Below, piece by piece: positions 1-8,794 of a DNA stretch of 64,000 nt. The translations under genes and the position numbers were made by a program. The notes under the pieces were generated by a model. That model had not been told where the DNA came from, ran no database searches, and was given only the letters and a program-made list of their open reading frames with translations. Positions within the stretch are counted from its first letter, which is position 1, and each line of letters begins with the position of its first letter. The stretch spans positions 3,348,001 to 3,412,000 of the forward strand of contig NZ_AP024850.1 of the NCBI RefSeq assembly GCF_024346675.1. The letters are read 5' to 3'. This DNA is from Photobacterium sanguinicancri. GTDB lineage: Bacteria > Pseudomonadota > Gammaproteobacteria > Enterobacterales > Vibrionaceae.

Positions 1-417
1 AAGCTTAATTCCTTCGACACCTTGCTCCCATAACTTACCATAACGAGCCTCTTGCCAAGCAGGTGTCAGTGGCGAACGGTAAACTTGAACATTCAATGAC
101 AAACGCTCTTTAAGCTCATCAATAAACAGATACGTTTCAGGGAATAAGTAGCCCGTGTCAGTCAAAATAACCGAGATATCCGCCTTTACTTTGGTCACTA
201 AATGCAACATAACCGCCGATTGCACACCAAAACTAGAGGCTAACGCAAAATCACCTTGAAGGTGCTCAAGCGCCCAACGAACACGCTCTTCAGCCGATAG
301 CACTTCAAGTTCAGCATTGATTTGAGCCAACTGAAGTATTTGATCGACCTTATTTAAAGCCAATAAATCCTGTAGCTGCCAACGTACAGGCAACACGGCA
401 GTGGTTGAATTAGGCAT
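1..417 (-). CDS. cysH: Phosphoadenosine phosphosulfate (PAPS) reductase, N-terminal part
   Basis: CysH reduces PAPS to sulfite with thioredoxin in cytoplasmic sulfate assimilation. Reading the minus strand from the ATG at 417 gives 139 codons open to the window edge, so the C-terminal part with the catalytic cysteine lies outside. The visible part contains the family's [14 protein letters not shown] segment (the nucleotide-binding loop of the adenine nucleotide alpha-hydrolase fold) followed by [13 protein letters not shown]. The start overlaps the end of cysI by 8 bp, so the order is cysJ-cysI-cysH as in enterobacteria, and translational coupling is likely. The identification is firm; only completeness is limited. 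Confidence 0.95.
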   Translation of the reverse strand, partial: MPNSTTAVLPVRWQLQDLLALNKVDQILQLAQINAELEVLSAEERVRWALEHLQGDFALASSFGVQSAVMLHLVTKVKADISVILTDTGYLFPETYLFIDELKERLSLNVQVYRSPLTPAWQEARYGKLWEQGVEGIKL

Positions 418-2101
418 AGAAATCCCTCTTGGATACTAATACTGGCTCAATAATGCCAGCACGGATCGTAAAATCACCAAAGCCTTCATTTTCTTCACGC
501 TCTCGTGCCCAGCGCCCCACTAACTCATCAATATCGGCAAGTATCTGAGCTACGCTAATATTTTCTTTGTACATTTTCGGCACGCGGGTGCCGTTACGAT
601 TGCCGCCAAGGTGCAAGTTGTAACGTCCTGGCGCTTTTCCGACTAAGCCAATCTCAGCCAACATGGCACGGCCACAGCCATTAGGACAGCCCGTCACTCG
701 AGTAATGATATTTTCGCTAGCGCCAAGTTGATGCTTCGCTAAAATACCTTCAATATCCGTCACAAAATCCGGTAAAAAGCGTTCGGCTTCTGCCATGGCT
801 AATGGACAGGTAGGCAATGACACACATGCCATTGAATTTTTACGTTGCTCGGTTACGCCATCATCAATCAAACCATGATCACGCGCGATCCTTTCGATCC
901 TTTCTTTTTCCGCAGCAGGTACACCAGCCACAATAACATTTTGATTTGCCGTCATACGAAAATCACCTTTATGGATTTTCGCAATTTCTGCCATACCTGT
1001 TTTTAGTGGTTTATTAGGAAAGTCGAGTAAACGACCATTTTCAATAAACAGCGCTAAATGGTGTTTACCATCAATGCCTTCTACCCAACCAATCCGGTCA
1101 CCGCGATCAGTGAACTCGTACGGGCGACTCGTTGCAAACTCGACGCCTGCACGCTTTTCTACTTCCGCTTTAAATACATCAGAGCCGACACGATCCAGCG
1201 TATACTTAGTTTTGGCATTTTTGCGATTAGAGCGATTACCCCAGTCACGCTGGGTAGTCACCACCGCCTCGGCCACTGCAATCGTCTTATCTAAAGAAAT
1301 AAAACCAAAATCATCAGCACGGCGTGGATATGTCGATTTATCACCATGTGTCATAGCAAGGCCACCGCCCACCAGCACATTAAAGCCGATTAACTTACCT
1401 TCATCGGCAATCGCGACAAAGTTGAGATCATTGGCATGGACATCCACATCGTTTTGCGGCGGAATAACCACGGTCGTTTTAAACTTACGCGGTAGGTAAG
1501 TACTGCCTAAAATTGGCTCTTCGTCCGTCGTTTCCAGCTTTTCACCATCTAACCAAATCTCAGCATAAGCCCTTGTTTTTGGCAGTAAATGCTCACTTAT
1601 TTTCTTTGCCCACTCATAGGCTTCTTGGTGTAGCTCTGATTCAACAGGATTGGTGGTACACAGCACATTACGGTTTACATCACCCGCCGTTGCAATCGAA
1701 TCAATTCCGATTTTATTTAGCGTCTGATGCATTAACTTAATGTTGGGTTTTAATACCCCGTGAAACTGAAAGGTTTGGCGGGTGGTTAAACGAATACTGC
1801 CGTAAATACTGTGGTCCGCGGCAAATTTATCAATCGCCAGCCATTGTGTAGGGGTGATAATCCCCCCCGGCATACGCGCGCGTAACATCACATTTTGTAA
1901 CGGTTCCAGCTTCTGCTTGGCACGTTCAGCGCGAATATCACGGTCATCTTGCTGATACATGCCGTGAAAACGGATCAACTGAAAGTTATCACCCTGGAAT
2001 GCTCCAGTAACTGGGTTTGCTAAGTCTTCAACGATGGTGCCACGTAAGAAATTACTTTCGCGCTTCAGGCGTTCGTTATCTGCTAATTTTTGTTCGCTCA
2101 T
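410..2101 (-). CDS. cysI: Sulfite reductase (NADPH) hemoprotein beta-component
   Basis: CysI carries the siroheme and [4Fe-4S] centre that reduce sulfite to sulfide, using electrons passed from the CysJ flavoprotein. The protein is 563 residues, close to the usual 570. The four cluster and siroheme ligands are visible as C426-x5-C432 (CVSLPTC) and C472-x3-C476 (CPNGC) in the C-terminal half, and the two nitrite/sulfite reductase ferredoxin-like halves are intact. It starts exactly where cysJ stops (shared base at 2101) and overlaps cysH by 8 bp, so the three genes form one operon. CysB control is expected for this pathway but was not demonstrated in the sequence. Confidence 0.97.
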   Translation of the reverse strand: MSEQKLADNERLKRESNFLRGTIVEDLANPVTGAFQGDNFQLIRFHGMYQQDDRDIRAERAKQKLEPLQNVMLRARMPGGIITPTQWLAIDKFAADHSIYGSIRLTTRQTFQFHGVLKPNIKLMHQTLNKIGIDSIATAGDVNRNVLCTTNPVESELHQEAYEWAKKISEHLLPKTRAYAEIWLDGEKLETTDEEPILGSTYLPRKFKTTVVIPPQNDVDVHANDLNFVAIADEGKLIGFNVLVGGGLAMTHGDKSTYPRRADDFGFISLDKTIAVAEAVVTTQRDWGNRSNRKNAKTKYTLDRVGSDVFKAEVEKRAGVEFATSRPYEFTDRGDRIGWVEGIDGKHHLALFIENGRLLDFPNKPLKTGMAEIAKIHKGDFRMTANQNVIVAGVPAAEKERIERIARDHGLIDDGVTEQRKNSMACVSLPTCPLAMAEAERFLPDFVTDIEGILAKHQLGASENIITRVTGCPNGCGRAMLAEIGLVGKAPGRYNLHLGGNRNGTRVPKMYKENISVAQILADIDELVGRWAREREENEGFGDFTIRAGIIEPVLVSKRDFYA

Positions 2102-3918
2102 TAGTACACATCCTTTTGATAACGCTGACTCTTACGTAGCTCAGTTAAATACTGTTCGGCTTGCTCTCGGCTTTGTTGGCCGTGGTGTTCAATAATAGTG
2201 AGTAACGCTAGATGGACATCTTTTGCCATCTGGTTCGCATCACCACAGACATAAATGTGTGCCCCTTCTTGAAGCCACTGCCATACCTTGGCACCTTGCT
2301 CTAATAAGCGATGCTGCACATAAACTTTTTCTGCTTGATCACGACTAAAGGCTACATCGAGTTGATCAATCACACCGGCTTTCAAGTATTTCTGCCACTC
2401 GACTTGATAGAGGAAGTCTTCTGTGAAAGTGCGATCACCAAAGAATAACCAGCTTTTACCGCTTGCTTCGCGGTTTTCTCGCTCTTGTACAAACGCACGG
2501 AAAGGTGCAATACCGGTGCCCGGCCCTACCATAATGATGGAAGTATCATCATTTTCAGGCAGTTTGAAATGCTTATTCGCTTCTACGAAGACACGAACAT
2601 TTTCACCTTCTTCAAGGCGGTGAGATAAGAAGCTCGAAGCGCCACCTTGTCGGGTTTCCTCACCTTGCTGATATTCAACAACCCCAACGGTTAAATGCAC
2701 TTCTTCACCGACTTCTTGTTGGCTAGAGGCAATAGAATAAAGACGAGGAGTAAGGCGACGTAGTAACCCTTGTAGTTGCTCTGCAGTTAGTTTGGTTTTC
2801 TTTTCAGCTAGTACATCCAATACTTGAGTATTACCCGCATAGGCACGTAACTTATCTTTATCAGACAGTAACTTTTCTAATTTTTTACTGCCTGACAACG
2901 AGGCATATTGGGTGACTAACTGAGGGTTGGCATTGGTAATTTCATAATGCTTCGTTAATGCCTCTAACAGCACTAATGAAACGCCATCAACATCGACTTG
3001 AGTCTTTTCTGTCAATCCAACTTGGGCTATCACTCTGGCGGCGAGGGCTGGATCATTGTCATACCACACCCCGAGCGCATCACCAGGCTGATAAGTTAGC
3101 CCTGAACCTTCAAGGTCAATCTCAATATGACGAACATCTTTGCCCGAATTACGCCCAGTGATTTTCTGGCTGCTAAGTAATGCCGCGTCATACGGATTCT
3201 GTTTAGTATATTGCGACACCGATGCTTGGCTTTGCCCGACAGGCAACTGCACCACTTCAGCCTCACCCGTTGAAAGCGTTTGCTGAACAATTTCTAGTGC
3301 AGATGCACGCCATTGCGCTGCCTGCGCTTCATAATCAACATCACAATCGAGGCGTTCAAGTACTGATTCCGCCCCCAGTTTGTTTAAGTAACTATCGAAG
3401 TCTTTGGCAGTTTGACAGAAGAATTCATAGCTAGAATCACCCAGTCCAATCACCGCATATTTCAGGTGAGATAAATTCGGGGCTTTCTTCGACTGCAAAA
3501 ACTCATGTAATTCAATCGCATCATCTGGCGCTTCACCTTCACCATGAGTAGAAGCAATAATAATAAGATGCGTAGCTTTTGCTAAATTTTTACCTTTGTA
3601 ATCACCCGCAGAGAATACTTCGGCATGAATACCCGCAGCATCCGCTTCGGCATGCAAGGTTTCTGCAAGCCCCTTCGCATTACCGGTTTGAGAGGCATAA
3701 ATGATGGTTAGCTTACCAACAGGTTGGCTTGCAACAGCGGCAATAGAATGGCTCTCAGCTTGTGGCTGCGCGGTGGGTTGCGTTTGGCTTAACCCCCAAA
3801 AGTAACCACTGATCCACGCCATCTGTTGAGATGACAATTCTGATGTAGCCTGTTGAAGTTGATCTATTTGTTGATCATTGAGTGGGCTGGCTAAGGCCGA
3901 CAGTTCCTTGAGTACCAT
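2101..3918 (-). CDS. cysJ: Sulfite reductase (NADPH) flavoprotein alpha-component
   Basis: CysJ passes electrons from NADPH through FAD and FMN to CysI. The domain order is an N-terminal flavodoxin domain (FMN loop [13 protein letters not shown] near residue 80), a connecting FAD domain with RLYSIASS, and a C-terminal NADP-binding domain with [12 protein letters not shown] and a typical family ending in aromatic residues (YQKDVY). I chose the ATG at 3918, giving 605 residues: [14 protein letters not shown] aligns with the usual N-terminus, and an AGGGA motif lies 10 nt upstream. A start seven codons earlier (3939) is possible but has no clear ribosome-binding site. This is the first gene of the cysJIH operon. 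Confidence 0.95.
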   Translation of the reverse strand: MVLKELSALASPLNDQQIDQLQQATSELSSQQMAWISGYFWGLSQTQPTAQPQAESHSIAAVASQPVGKLTIIYASQTGNAKGLAETLHAEADAAGIHAEVFSAGDYKGKNLAKATHLIIIASTHGEGEAPDDAIELHEFLQSKKAPNLSHLKYAVIGLGDSSYEFFCQTAKDFDSYLNKLGAESVLERLDCDVDYEAQAAQWRASALEIVQQTLSTGEAEVVQLPVGQSQASVSQYTKQNPYDAALLSSQKITGRNSGKDVRHIEIDLEGSGLTYQPGDALGVWYDNDPALAARVIAQVGLTEKTQVDVDGVSLVLLEALTKHYEITNANPQLVTQYASLSGSKKLEKLLSDKDKLRAYAGNTQVLDVLAEKKTKLTAEQLQGLLRRLTPRLYSIASSQQEVGEEVHLTVGVVEYQQGEETRQGGASSFLSHRLEEGENVRVFVEANKHFKLPENDDTSIIMVGPGTGIAPFRAFVQERENREASGKSWLFFGDRTFTEDFLYQVEWQKYLKAGVIDQLDVAFSRDQAEKVYVQHRLLEQGAKVWQWLQEGAHIYVCGDANQMAKDVHLALLTIIEHHGQQSREQAEQYLTELRKSQRYQKDVY

Positions 3919-4062
3919 GACACGACGTTCCCTATACATTGCGTAAGGTTAGATTAGCCACTCAATGAAATAACAAGAAAGAATAGATAAGAATGTTTTA
4001 TAACTTTTAGTAAGGTTGAGTGCCGCCGTAACACCTCACCTATCATAAGAAAGAAAGGAAAT

Positions 4063-4296
4063 TTAAAAGTTATCGGCGATACGCACTTGGTGAAAACCCA
4101 CTTCAAACGCACGCTCACTCGCGGTATCAATATCTTGATAACACTGTTCGCTACCCGCACCATCCGTTAGTGGAACAAAGCCACCCCGGCGATGACGAAA
4201 CTCAACGATCCAGCCCCCTTCTTGAATCGAAGGTTCAACAACCGCCTCAACTAAGTCGCTACGTGCATATAAGCCCTGCAGTTCCGTTAATGTCAT
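4063..4296 (-). CDS. Small conserved-looking hypothetical protein (77 aa)
   Basis: I do not recognise a function. The 77-residue product is rich in acidic residues and aromatic/glycine turns (GGWIVEFRHRRGGFVPLTD) and has no signal peptide or membrane segment, so it is probably a small cytoplasmic protein. I placed the start at the ATG at 4296 because AGGAG lies 8 nt upstream; the ORF could extend nine codons further to 4323 without a good ribosome-binding site. It lies between cysJ and an outer-membrane protein gene on the same strand. Similar short proteins in Vibrio carry various unreliable automatic names, so none is adopted here. Confidence 0.75.
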   Translation of the reverse strand: MTLTELQGLYARSDLVEAVVEPSIQEGGWIVEFRHRRGGFVPLTDGAGSEQCYQDIDTASERAFEVGFHQVRIADNF

Positions 4297-4360
4297 AAGC
4301 CTGACTCCTGATAACTCAGTCATCTATTAAAAATGGTACATAATTGAGAAAACAGGCAAC

Positions 4361-4386
4361 AAAAAAGCCACGATAATCGTGGCTTT
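4361..4386 (-). terminator. Intrinsic terminator after the outer-membrane barrel gene
   Basis: A perfect 11-bp inverted repeat (AAAGCCACGAT / ATCGTGGCTTT, one-base centre) runs into a T-run when read on the minus strand. It separates the TIGR04219-like gene from the small gene at 4063. Confidence 0.85.
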
Positions 4387-4445
4387 CAATTTATAGGATA
4401 TTTCCCTAAGGCTTTTCGTACAAACTTACAAGGTAAGTGTAACGA

Positions 4446-5093
4446 TTAGATGTCTACTTCAACACCTAGGAACCAACCGTCATTCTTCACTTTTACAGAG
4501 TTGTAACCGTTAATGAATGCAAAGTCATGATCCATCACGCGGTAGCCCGCACGAAGGTTTAGATCAACAAGTAGAGGAATGGTCCATTTAACACCAATTT
4601 GTGCATCAACGGTTTTCGTATCGTCGTATGTACCGTATGTCAGATCACCAAACGCAGAAACTGGCGTCATTGGGATACCGATTTCACCTGCACCGTAAAC
4701 TGCTGGCTGCCATTCACTGAATGATTGACCCGCAAACTTACCGGCGTTGAATTTAGACATCACCACACCAAGATCCAGTGCAACTGCGTCGTTGTCTAGA
4801 ATTTCGTAGTATGCTGTGTAATCCATTTGGTTGAAAGACACAGTGCCATTATCAACTTCGCTGTAACGAATACGAGCATTCGGAACTAATGGGATGAAGT
4901 GCTCAAACGCAATATGGAACGAACCCATTGTTTTATCATCTGCATCTTTAGAAAAAGAACCAGCTTCAGTTTTACCGCTTGTTAACCATGCATCAGCACC
5001 TACTTTTACACCAAGAAGGGTAGCTGCTTGTGCTGGCATTGCCGCTGCAAATGCTACAGCAGCTGCCGCTGCTGTAAGAGTAAATTTGTTCAT
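4446..5093 (-). CDS. Outer-membrane beta-barrel protein, TIGR04219 type
   Basis: A 215-residue protein with a clear signal peptide: an Ala-rich hydrophobic segment ending PAQA-A near residue 23. The mature part alternates polar and hydrophobic residues and ends with an aromatic-containing strand (GWFLGVEVDI), as expected for an eight-stranded barrel inserted by the BAM complex. The N-terminal LLGVKVGADAW and the overall layout resemble the TIGR04219 family of gammaproteobacterial outer-membrane proteins, whose role is unknown. It has its own downstream terminator. The fold is confident and the family name moderately so; no substrate can be inferred. Confidence 0.8.
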   Translation of the reverse strand: MNKFTLTAAAAAVAFAAAMPAQAATLLGVKVGADAWLTSGKTEAGSFSKDADDKTMGSFHIAFEHFIPLVPNARIRYSEVDNGTVSFNQMDYTAYYEILDNDAVALDLGVVMSKFNAGKFAGQSFSEWQPAVYGAGEIGIPMTPVSAFGDLTYGTYDDTKTVDAQIGVKWTIPLLVDLNLRAGYRVMDHDFAFINGYNSVKVKNDGWFLGVEVDI

Positions 5094-5244
5094 GCAGAGT
5101 CTCCGCTCTTATTTTGTATAAAATTCGGGCGAGACTATACCAGATGCTGTACAAAATGACCCCATTTGATTTGTTAAACAATGCCTTCTATACAAAAAAT
5201 AACACTCTCTTGACGTAACTTATAACCTGAGTAAAAACTCAATT

Positions 5245-5481
5245 TTAACGTCGGTAATTCATGCGGCTACGGTGTAATTTATCAGCCTTATGCTCACGGT
5301 AAAACCATACACCTAAGGCTATAACAATAAGCCAAGGGAGTAGCTTAAACATCACACCTAACATCCCAATAACCGCCATAACAGCAAAGCCTGCTGCCAC
5401 CGCTAAGAACATCCCCAACATGCTGATACCTGTAAATATCAGCACCATCGCAAATGTGAATAGAAATAAAATCTCGACCAT
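5245..5481 (-). CDS. pspG: Phage-shock / envelope-stress protein PspG
   Basis: A 78-residue membrane protein with about three hydrophobic stretches (residues 2-19, 20-46, 48-64) and a basic C-terminal tail (HKADKLHRSRMNYRR). The segment FKLLPWLIVIA matches the conserved region of E. coli PspG, and its neighbour dusA is the same as in E. coli, which supports the name. PspG belongs to the PspF/sigma-54 regulon that responds to inner-membrane damage. Its start has a strong GAGGGGG ribosome-binding site. A sigma-54 site lies about 100 bp upstream, behind the dusA terminator, so it is probably transcribed independently. Confidence 0.88.
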   Translation of the reverse strand: MVEILFLFTFAMVLIFTGISMLGMFLAVAAGFAVMAVIGMLGVMFKLLPWLIVIALGVWFYREHKADKLHRSRMNYRR

Positions 5482-5584
5482 ACGTCCCCCTCAAATTCCA
5501 AATTATGCAGACATTCAATAACCGCTTTATATCGGCAACGTCTGCTTAATTACTGTATTCATCATTCATCACTACCATCTAAAC

Positions 5585-5600
5585 TGCACAAACTGCGCCA
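5585..5600 (-). promoter_or_regulatory. Sigma-54 promoter of pspG
   Basis: Read on the minus strand the site is TGGCGCAGTTTGTGCA, with the GG and GC dinucleotides ten bases apart as required by RpoN (consensus TGGCAC-N5-TTGCA). It points at pspG with an expected start near 5573. PspF enhancer sites would be expected further upstream, towards the end of dusA, but I could not define them. Confidence 0.75.
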
Positions 5601-5651
5601 CTTCCACACACTAAAATAAAACCTATATAATCAATAGGATAAGCCGCAATC

Positions 5652-5690
5652 AAAAAAAAGAGCGAGGGCTTTTCGCCTATCGCTCTTTTA
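5652..5690 (-). terminator. Intrinsic terminator of dusA
   Basis: AAAGAGCGA and TCGCTCTTT flank a GC-containing loop, with a run of T on the minus strand. It insulates pspG from dusA transcription. Confidence 0.85.
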
Positions 5691-5727
5691 AATGTGGTCA
5701 ATTTTACCAATAGATTAGTTAAATCAA

Positions 5728-6768
5728 CTAAACATCCAATTCCGCTGGAATTTTTGCTACCGCTTGCTGTAACACTTCAATACCAGCACCCGCTTTATGT
5801 GCATTTTCGCTAATGTGACGACGCCACTGACGCGCACCCGGCAAGCCTTGGAATAAACCCAGCATATGGCGAGAGATATGGCCAAGGTACGAACCATTAG
5901 CAAGTTGACGTTCAATATATGGGTACATAGCTTCAACCAGTTCACGCTGCTTGATAATCGGCTTAGTACTACCAAATAAGCGTTGATCCACTTGCGCCAT
6001 GATATAGGGATTTTGGTATGCCTCACGACCTACCATCACACCGTCAAGATGCTTTAAATGCTCATCCATCTCATCAAACGTCTTAATGCCGCCATTCAGC
6101 GCCATTTTAAGATGAGGGAAGTCTTGTTTTAATTGATAGACTCGCGGGTAATCCAACGGTGGAATTTCACGGTTTTCTTTCGGGCTTAACCCCTTTAGCC
6201 ATGCTTTACGCGCATGAATAGTAAAGTCGTCACAACCACTTTTCTCAGAAACCGTCGAAATAAAGTGGGTCAAAAATTCATAAGAATCTTGCTCATCAAT
6301 ACCGATACGCGTTTTCACCGTAACAGGAATATCAACGACTTCACGCATTGCGGCAATACTCTGTGCCACTAAGTCAGCCTCACCCATCAAGCAAGCACCA
6401 AACATTCCGTTTTGCACTCGATCTGAAGGGCAACCTACATTCAGGTTTATTTCATCGTAACCACGCTCTTGCGCCAATTTAGCACAACGCGCCAAGTCAG
6501 CAGGGTTTGAGCCCCCTAGCTGCAGCGCAAGTGGGTGCTCTTCTTCGTTATACGCAAGAAAATCACCCTTACCGTGAATAATCGCACCCGTTGTGACCAT
6601 TTCGGTATAAAGCAATGCATGGTCACTCATTAAACGGTGAAAATAACGGCAATGACGGTCAGTCCAATCGAGCATAGGCGCGACAGAGAAACGACACGAA
6701 GGAAACTCCTCCTTATGTGTAAGTTCTGTATGTAAATCGTCGCAACTCGCAACAGCACTGTTTGGCAT
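5728..6768 (-). CDS. dusA: tRNA-dihydrouridine(20/20a) synthase
   Basis: DusA is an FMN enzyme that reduces uridines 20 and 20a in the tRNA D-loop using NADPH. The 346-residue protein has the TIM-barrel hallmarks: [16 protein letters not shown] near residue 26, [14 protein letters not shown], the catalytic-cysteine segment FGACLM, and the family's [18 protein letters not shown] near the C-terminus, which distinguishes DusA from DusB and DusC. The downstream neighbour pspG matches E. coli order. The first about 25 residues are variable, so the start at 6768 is likely but not certain. Confidence 0.95.
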   Translation of the reverse strand: MPNSAVASCDDLHTELTHKEEFPSCRFSVAPMLDWTDRHCRYFHRLMSDHALLYTEMVTTGAIIHGKGDFLAYNEEEHPLALQLGGSNPADLARCAKLAQERGYDEINLNVGCPSDRVQNGMFGACLMGEADLVAQSIAAMREVVDIPVTVKTRIGIDEQDSYEFLTHFISTVSEKSGCDDFTIHARKAWLKGLSPKENREIPPLDYPRVYQLKQDFPHLKMALNGGIKTFDEMDEHLKHLDGVMVGREAYQNPYIMAQVDQRLFGSTKPIIKQRELVEAMYPYIERQLANGSYLGHISRHMLGLFQGLPGARQWRRHISENAHKAGAGIEVLQQAVAKIPAELDV

Positions 6769-7042
6769 TAGATAACCTCGTTAATCACCATTATTACGTT
6801 CTCCCACTCGATACAAACAAAGAGTGAAAAATGACCACGAATTCTACCTTATTCACCCCTGTTTCCCAATTGGATTTATTTGCACGGCCATAAAGCCCTC
6901 ATAACAGCTATCAACGCATTAATTCCAGCTCAAAATAGAAACTAAAAGTAATATGATAGGCCAAATTCTAAATATCAAATAAAAACATAACCAACTGTTT
7001 TAAATGAAGATAAAACCCAAAGACTCCATTGCAAATTAACGG

Positions 7043-7121
7043 CGTACAGCAAAAATAGCTTTTGGAATATAGCAACCCAAAAGCTGCACAGCCATTATAA
7101 TAAATATGAATCAATGACTTA
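7043..7121. repeat. Imperfect direct repeat, copy A
   Basis: A 79-bp segment beginning CGTACAGC and ending GACTTA. It shares the core CCCAAAAGCTGCACA and the following GCCATT with copy B at 7292. Within copy A, AGCTTTTGG and CCAAAAGCT can form a 9-bp stem. Confidence 0.6.
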
Positions 7122-7291
7122 CAAAAGTCCAAAACACACAACTTTAAGAAGGTGTAGCTTTCTACTGAACATTCTACCTTTTGCTGTACAAGCGAAAACT
7201 ATCAATTGAAATCTTCCCTCAAAGAACAAAGAACATAATGTAACTTTCAACTTTAACATAAGCACCTGAAATATAATGACAAAAAACAAAC

Positions 7292-7370
7292 CGTACAGCT
7301 CTTTTAGATTTTGCACAATAATAACCCAAAAGCTGCACAAGCCATTAAAAACCATAATATCAACGACTTA
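7292..7370. repeat. Imperfect direct repeat, copy B
   Basis: A 79-bp segment, about 250 bp from copy A, in the same orientation and with the same ends (CGTACAGC ... GACTTA). The stem is kept with changes (CAGCT-x-TTTT / AAAAGCTG), which hints that the structure matters. Shorter relatives of the core occur near 7186 (TTTTGCTGTACAAGC) and 7434 (AAGCTGTACAT). Confidence 0.6.
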
Positions 7371-7398
7371 AATCAGTAAACACTCTACCCACTCACCA

Positions 7399-7572
7399 AT
7401 GGACACAAAAAAGCGGAAAAAAGACAACAAAGCTGTACATGATGCATATTTGGGACAAAAGTGGGCTAACTTAGAGGACATAGTGCGATTTATTGGAAAT
7501 AAACCTTCGCGCAGTAAAGAAAAATGGAAAGAGTGCCGCTATATAGACGTAACTAGCGATAATAATTTGTGA
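7399..7572 (+). CDS. Possible small basic protein (57 aa), function unknown
   Basis: An ATG at 7399 opens 57 codons ending at TGA 7570-7572. The product begins MDTKKRKKDNK, has a central WANLEDIVRFIGNKPS and is strongly basic, with no membrane segment. There is no clear Shine-Dalgarno sequence, the frame upstream is closed by a stop at 7369, and the region around it is repeat-rich. It could be a real small protein, a decayed remnant of a mobile or accessory gene, or chance. Protein-like composition (Trp, Cys, mixed charge) is the only positive evidence. Confidence 0.35.
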   Translation: MDTKKRKKDNKAVHDAYLGQKWANLEDIVRFIGNKPSRSKEKWKECRYIDVTSDNNL

Positions 7573-7681
7573 TCAGAAACACAAAAAATCCTCATCTTCC
7601 AATCAGGAACTTTTTGTTCTGAGATACCTTTATTATTAGCTGTGGTAAACTACAGGTCCTACCGCTGTTATTTGAGGTTAT

Positions 7682-8131
7682 ATGGCAAGCCAAGCACAAC
7701 TGTTGCTTCAAGCACAACAACTTTGTGAGCAACGAGGTGTACGCTTAACGCCTCAGCGTTTGAAAGTTCTCGTTCTTATTGTTGAGCATCGTCGCTCGAT
7801 CAGTGCCTATGAGTTGCTAGATTTACTAAAAGTAACGGAACCACAAGCGAAGCCACCTACAGTTTATCGAGCGTTAGACTTTCTCATGGCTCAAGGCTTT
7901 ATCCATAAAGTCGAGTCGACCAATAGCTATATTGCTTGTTGCTTGCTTGGTCATGCCGAGCATTGTTCACAGCTATTGATCTGTGATGAGTGTGGCTCAG
8001 TAGATGAATGTCATGATGAAGAGCTGGCAAAATTATTACGTATTAAAGCTGATTCTCATGGATTTAAAATCGCTCACCATGTGGTAGAAAGCCATGGTAT
8101 TTGCAAAGACTGTCAGAGCGATCAGCAGTAA
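7682..8131 (+). CDS. zur: Zinc uptake regulator Zur (Fur family)
   Basis: Zur represses zinc-uptake genes when zinc-loaded. The 149-residue protein has the Fur-family winged helix (RGVRLTPQRLKVLVLI near residue 19; KPPTVYRALDFL recognition helix near residue 58) and a C-terminal dimerisation domain with two CxxC zinc pairs (CDEC near residue 101, CKDC near residue 143) that are typical of Zur. Its histidine-poor regulatory site separates it from Fur. It is followed after 28 bp by cheX, which may be co-transcribed. Naming is by sequence resemblance and is fairly secure. Confidence 0.92.
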   Translation: MASQAQLLLQAQQLCEQRGVRLTPQRLKVLVLIVEHRRSISAYELLDLLKVTEPQAKPPTVYRALDFLMAQGFIHKVESTNSYIACCLLGHAEHCSQLLICDECGSVDECHDEELAKLLRIKADSHGFKIAHHVVESHGICKDCQSDQQ

Positions 8132-8159
8132 CCTTTAATTAAAGAATAATAACGTCATT

Positions 8160-8621
8160 ATGCGCGCAGAATTCGTAAATCCTTTTTTAGCATCATTGCT
8201 AAACGTATTAAAAACAATGGCATCGATGGAGCTTGCTCCTCAAAAGCCTCGTTTAAAAAAAGATGAAGTAGCCCGAGGTGATGTCTCTGGGTTAATCGGT
8301 ATGGTTGGCCCGACGACAAAGGGATCTATGTCGATCACTTTTGATGAAGGCTTAGCCCTTGAAATCATGCAGCGTATGCTGGGTGAGCGCCCTAACGGTA
8401 TCAATGAAGAAGTCACTGATATGGTGGGTGAAATTACCAATATGGTCACGGGTGGTGCTAAACGTATCCTATCCGACAAAGGCTATGAGTTTGATATGGC
8501 AACACCAGCAGTTGTTTCTGGTCGCGGCCACACTATTACGCACAAGTGTGATGGCGCAATCATTATCATGCCATTTGATTCTGAGCACGGAAAAGCATTC
8601 ATCGAAATCTGCTTCGATTAA
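8160..8621 (+). CDS. cheX: CheX-like chemotaxis phosphatase
   Basis: The 153-residue cytoplasmic protein belongs to the CheC/CheX/FliY family, which dephosphorylates CheY-P. The active-site signature D-x3-E-x2-N followed about 22 residues later by proline is present (DMVGEITN ... ATP, residues about 75-105), so the protein is predicted to be active. Length fits stand-alone CheX. It lies directly behind zur and ahead of a hairpin terminator. Whether the target is the flagellar CheY or another response regulator cannot be told from sequence. The ATG at 8160 is the first in-frame start. Confidence 0.85.
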   Translation: MRAEFVNPFLASLLNVLKTMASMELAPQKPRLKKDEVARGDVSGLIGMVGPTTKGSMSITFDEGLALEIMQRMLGERPNGINEEVTDMVGEITNMVTGGAKRILSDKGYEFDMATPAVVSGRGHTITHKCDGAIIIMPFDSEHGKAFIEICFD

Positions 8622-8650
8622 TATTATGCCTACCGCAGCGACGATATTAG

Positions 8651-8680
8651 AACACCAGTCAGAGTCTCTGACTGGTGTTT
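8651..8680 (+). terminator. Hairpin after cheX
   Basis: A 13-bp inverted repeat (AACACCAGTCAGA / TCTGACTGGTGTT) closes the zur-cheX unit. The following T-run is short (TTTAAT), so termination may be incomplete. Confidence 0.65.
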
Positions 8681-8794
8681 AATACTGCCTAAATTTCACA
8701 AATACCCTCATATCACCCCAAGCAAGCTTTCCTAACTATACCTCTACCGATATATTTACTCACTCAGGCTGATATCAAACAAGCATCGTCACGA

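Larger units (their letters stand above)
6769..7398. other. AT-rich intergenic region with degenerate repeats
   Basis: No convincing gene was found in this 630-bp stretch. It carries the divergent upstream region of dusA on the left, then the repeat copies listed separately at 7043 and 7292 and shorter relatives of their core. An open minus-strand frame at 7119-7355 lacks a ribosome-binding site, is low in complexity and runs through a repeat copy, so it is not called. Confidence 0.6.

Noticed and set aside
7119..7355. 78-codon minus-strand ORF rich in Leu, Phe and Val
   Set aside because: Low complexity, no start signal, and it runs through a repeat copy in AT-rich DNA.
7043..7370. Integron attC (VCR-like) sites
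   Set aside because: The copies lack the attC core ends and cassette layout; there is no integrase or cassette ORF.
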